Source: Agromyces aurantiacus
Lineage (GTDB): Bacteria > Actinomycetota > Actinomycetes > Actinomycetales > Microbacteriaceae
Assembly (NCBI RefSeq): GCF_016907355.1
Contig: NZ_JAFBBW010000001.1
Location: forward strand, 2,046,001-2,110,000
DNA: 64,000 nucleotides
Reading direction: 5' to 3'
Shown piece by piece: positions 63,405 through 64,000 of this stretch. Positions within the stretch are counted from its first letter, which is position 1; the number at the start of each line of letters is the position of its first letter. Under the pieces are notes generated by a model. That model was not told where the DNA came from. It did no database searches and saw only the letters and a program-made list of their open reading frames with translations. The position numbers and the translations under genes were made by a program.

Positions 63405-64000
63405 GCGATGCACGGCATTTCCTCGTGGTCTCCCACACCGGCCGGGCCGCCGCCCTCGAGGCGACGGCCGACGTGTGCGGGCAGCTCGCGGCCGCGGGCG
63501 CCGTGCCGGTCGTCGCGCACGAGCAGTGGCACGACGTGCTCACCGCGCTGCCCGAGCTCGAGGGCGTCGTCAAGCGCTTCGAGGAGGTCTCGCCGAAGCA
63601 CCTCGAGCTGGCGATCGTCCTCGGCGGCGACGGCACCATCCTCCGCGCCGCCGAGCTCACGCGCGAGCACTCGGTGCCGCTGCTCGGGGTGAACCTCGGC
63701 CACGTCGGGTTCCTCGCCGAGAGCGAGCGCGACGACCTCGGCTACACCGTGGGCCGTGCGCTCTCCCGCGACTACACCGTCGAGGAGCGCATGACGCTCT
63801 CGGTGCGGGCCAAGGTCGGCGATCAGGTGGTGTACGAGAGCTGGGCGCTGAACGAGGCCACCGTCGAGAAGGCCGAGCGCGAACGGATGCTCGAGGTCGT
63901 CATCGAGGTCGACCGCCGCCCGCTCTCCTCGTTCGGCTGCGACGGCGTGGTGATGTCGACGCCGACGGGTTCGACCGCCTACTCGTTCTCCGCCGGCGGG
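63401..64000 (+). CDS. nadK: NAD kinase, 3' truncated
   Basis: The first 200 codons, with no stop inside the window. Phosphorylates NAD to NADP. The GGDGT motif is in VLGGDGTILRAAEL; NLGHVGFLAE and TPTGSTAYSFSAGG follow. GTG 63401 overlaps the tlyA stop by 4 bp. The tlyA-nadK(-recN) order is typical of actinobacteria. Confidence 0.96.
   Translation, partial: MSDARHFLVVSHTGRAAALEATADVCGQLAAAGAVPVVAHEQWHDVLTALPELEGVVKRFEEVSPKHLELAIVLGGDGTILRAAELTREHSVPLLGVNLGHVGFLAESERDDLGYTVGRALSRDYTVEERMTLSVRAKVGDQVVYESWALNEATVEKAERERMLEVVIEVDRRPLSSFGCDGVVMSTPTGSTAYSFSAGG

Overview
The window is about 64 kb of a high-GC (roughly 72 % by eye outside the rRNA operon) actinobacterial chromosome, most likely Microbacteriaceae; Agromyces or a close relative is my guess from the 16S rRNA and the protein sequences, not a computed placement. 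It shows single-copy housekeeping genes, actinobacterial LexA boxes and many genes whose start codon sits 5-9 nt after a TANNNT -10 box. I see no transposase, integrase, prophage, CRISPR array or tRNA gene.

Region 1 (1-19040) follows the conserved actinobacterial order pgsA-cinA-clgR-DUF3046-recA-recX-miaB-miaA-dapF-hflX-(lexA). A citrate-type two-component system divergent from a tctCBA tripartite tricarboxylate transporter is inserted between cinA and clgR. A metF-metE operon with a structured leader, which I propose is a SAM-I/IV-clan riboswitch, lies between hflX and lexA. Region 2 (19043-20336) is an SOS node: lexA and a LysM membrane protein of the YneA/Rv2719c type are divergent, each with a LexA box on its promoter.

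Region 3 (20395-31814) holds hisC-hisB-hisH-priA, an SseB-family gene, a PLP decarboxylase, the giant helicase lhr, nei and a DUF1844 gene. Region 4 (31815-37687) is the infC-rpmI-rplT translation operon (infC probably starts at ATC after a ~240-nt leader), a SpoU methyltransferase, and a gluABCD-type amino-acid ABC transporter.

Region 5 (37728-48822) is pheS-pheT, with a partial tandem duplication that makes a 20-codon copy of the PheS C-terminus, then a DUF1801 gene, an Arg-rich leaderless small ORF and argCJBDFH. argR and argG, often inside this operon in actinobacteria, are missing. Region 6 (48833-64000) is mpg, a SatD/DUF3307-like pair, tyrS, a CoA-transferase, a complete 16S-23S-5S operon without spacer tRNAs, a repeat-rich protein, a HAD phosphatase, a small conserved ORF, tlyA and the start of nadK. 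From memory, regions 4-6 follow the Mycobacterium tuberculosis order Rv1641 to Rv1695, with glu, SatD and rrn as insertions.

Most genes are ordinary core metabolism, repair and translation. The items most worth attention are non-coding or small: a six-fold 9-bp direct repeat between the sensor kinase and tctC, the metF leader, the Arg-rich small ORF before argC, the pheS/pheT duplication, the SatD/membrane pair, the two LexA-box promoters and the over-represented decamer GCGGCATCCG.
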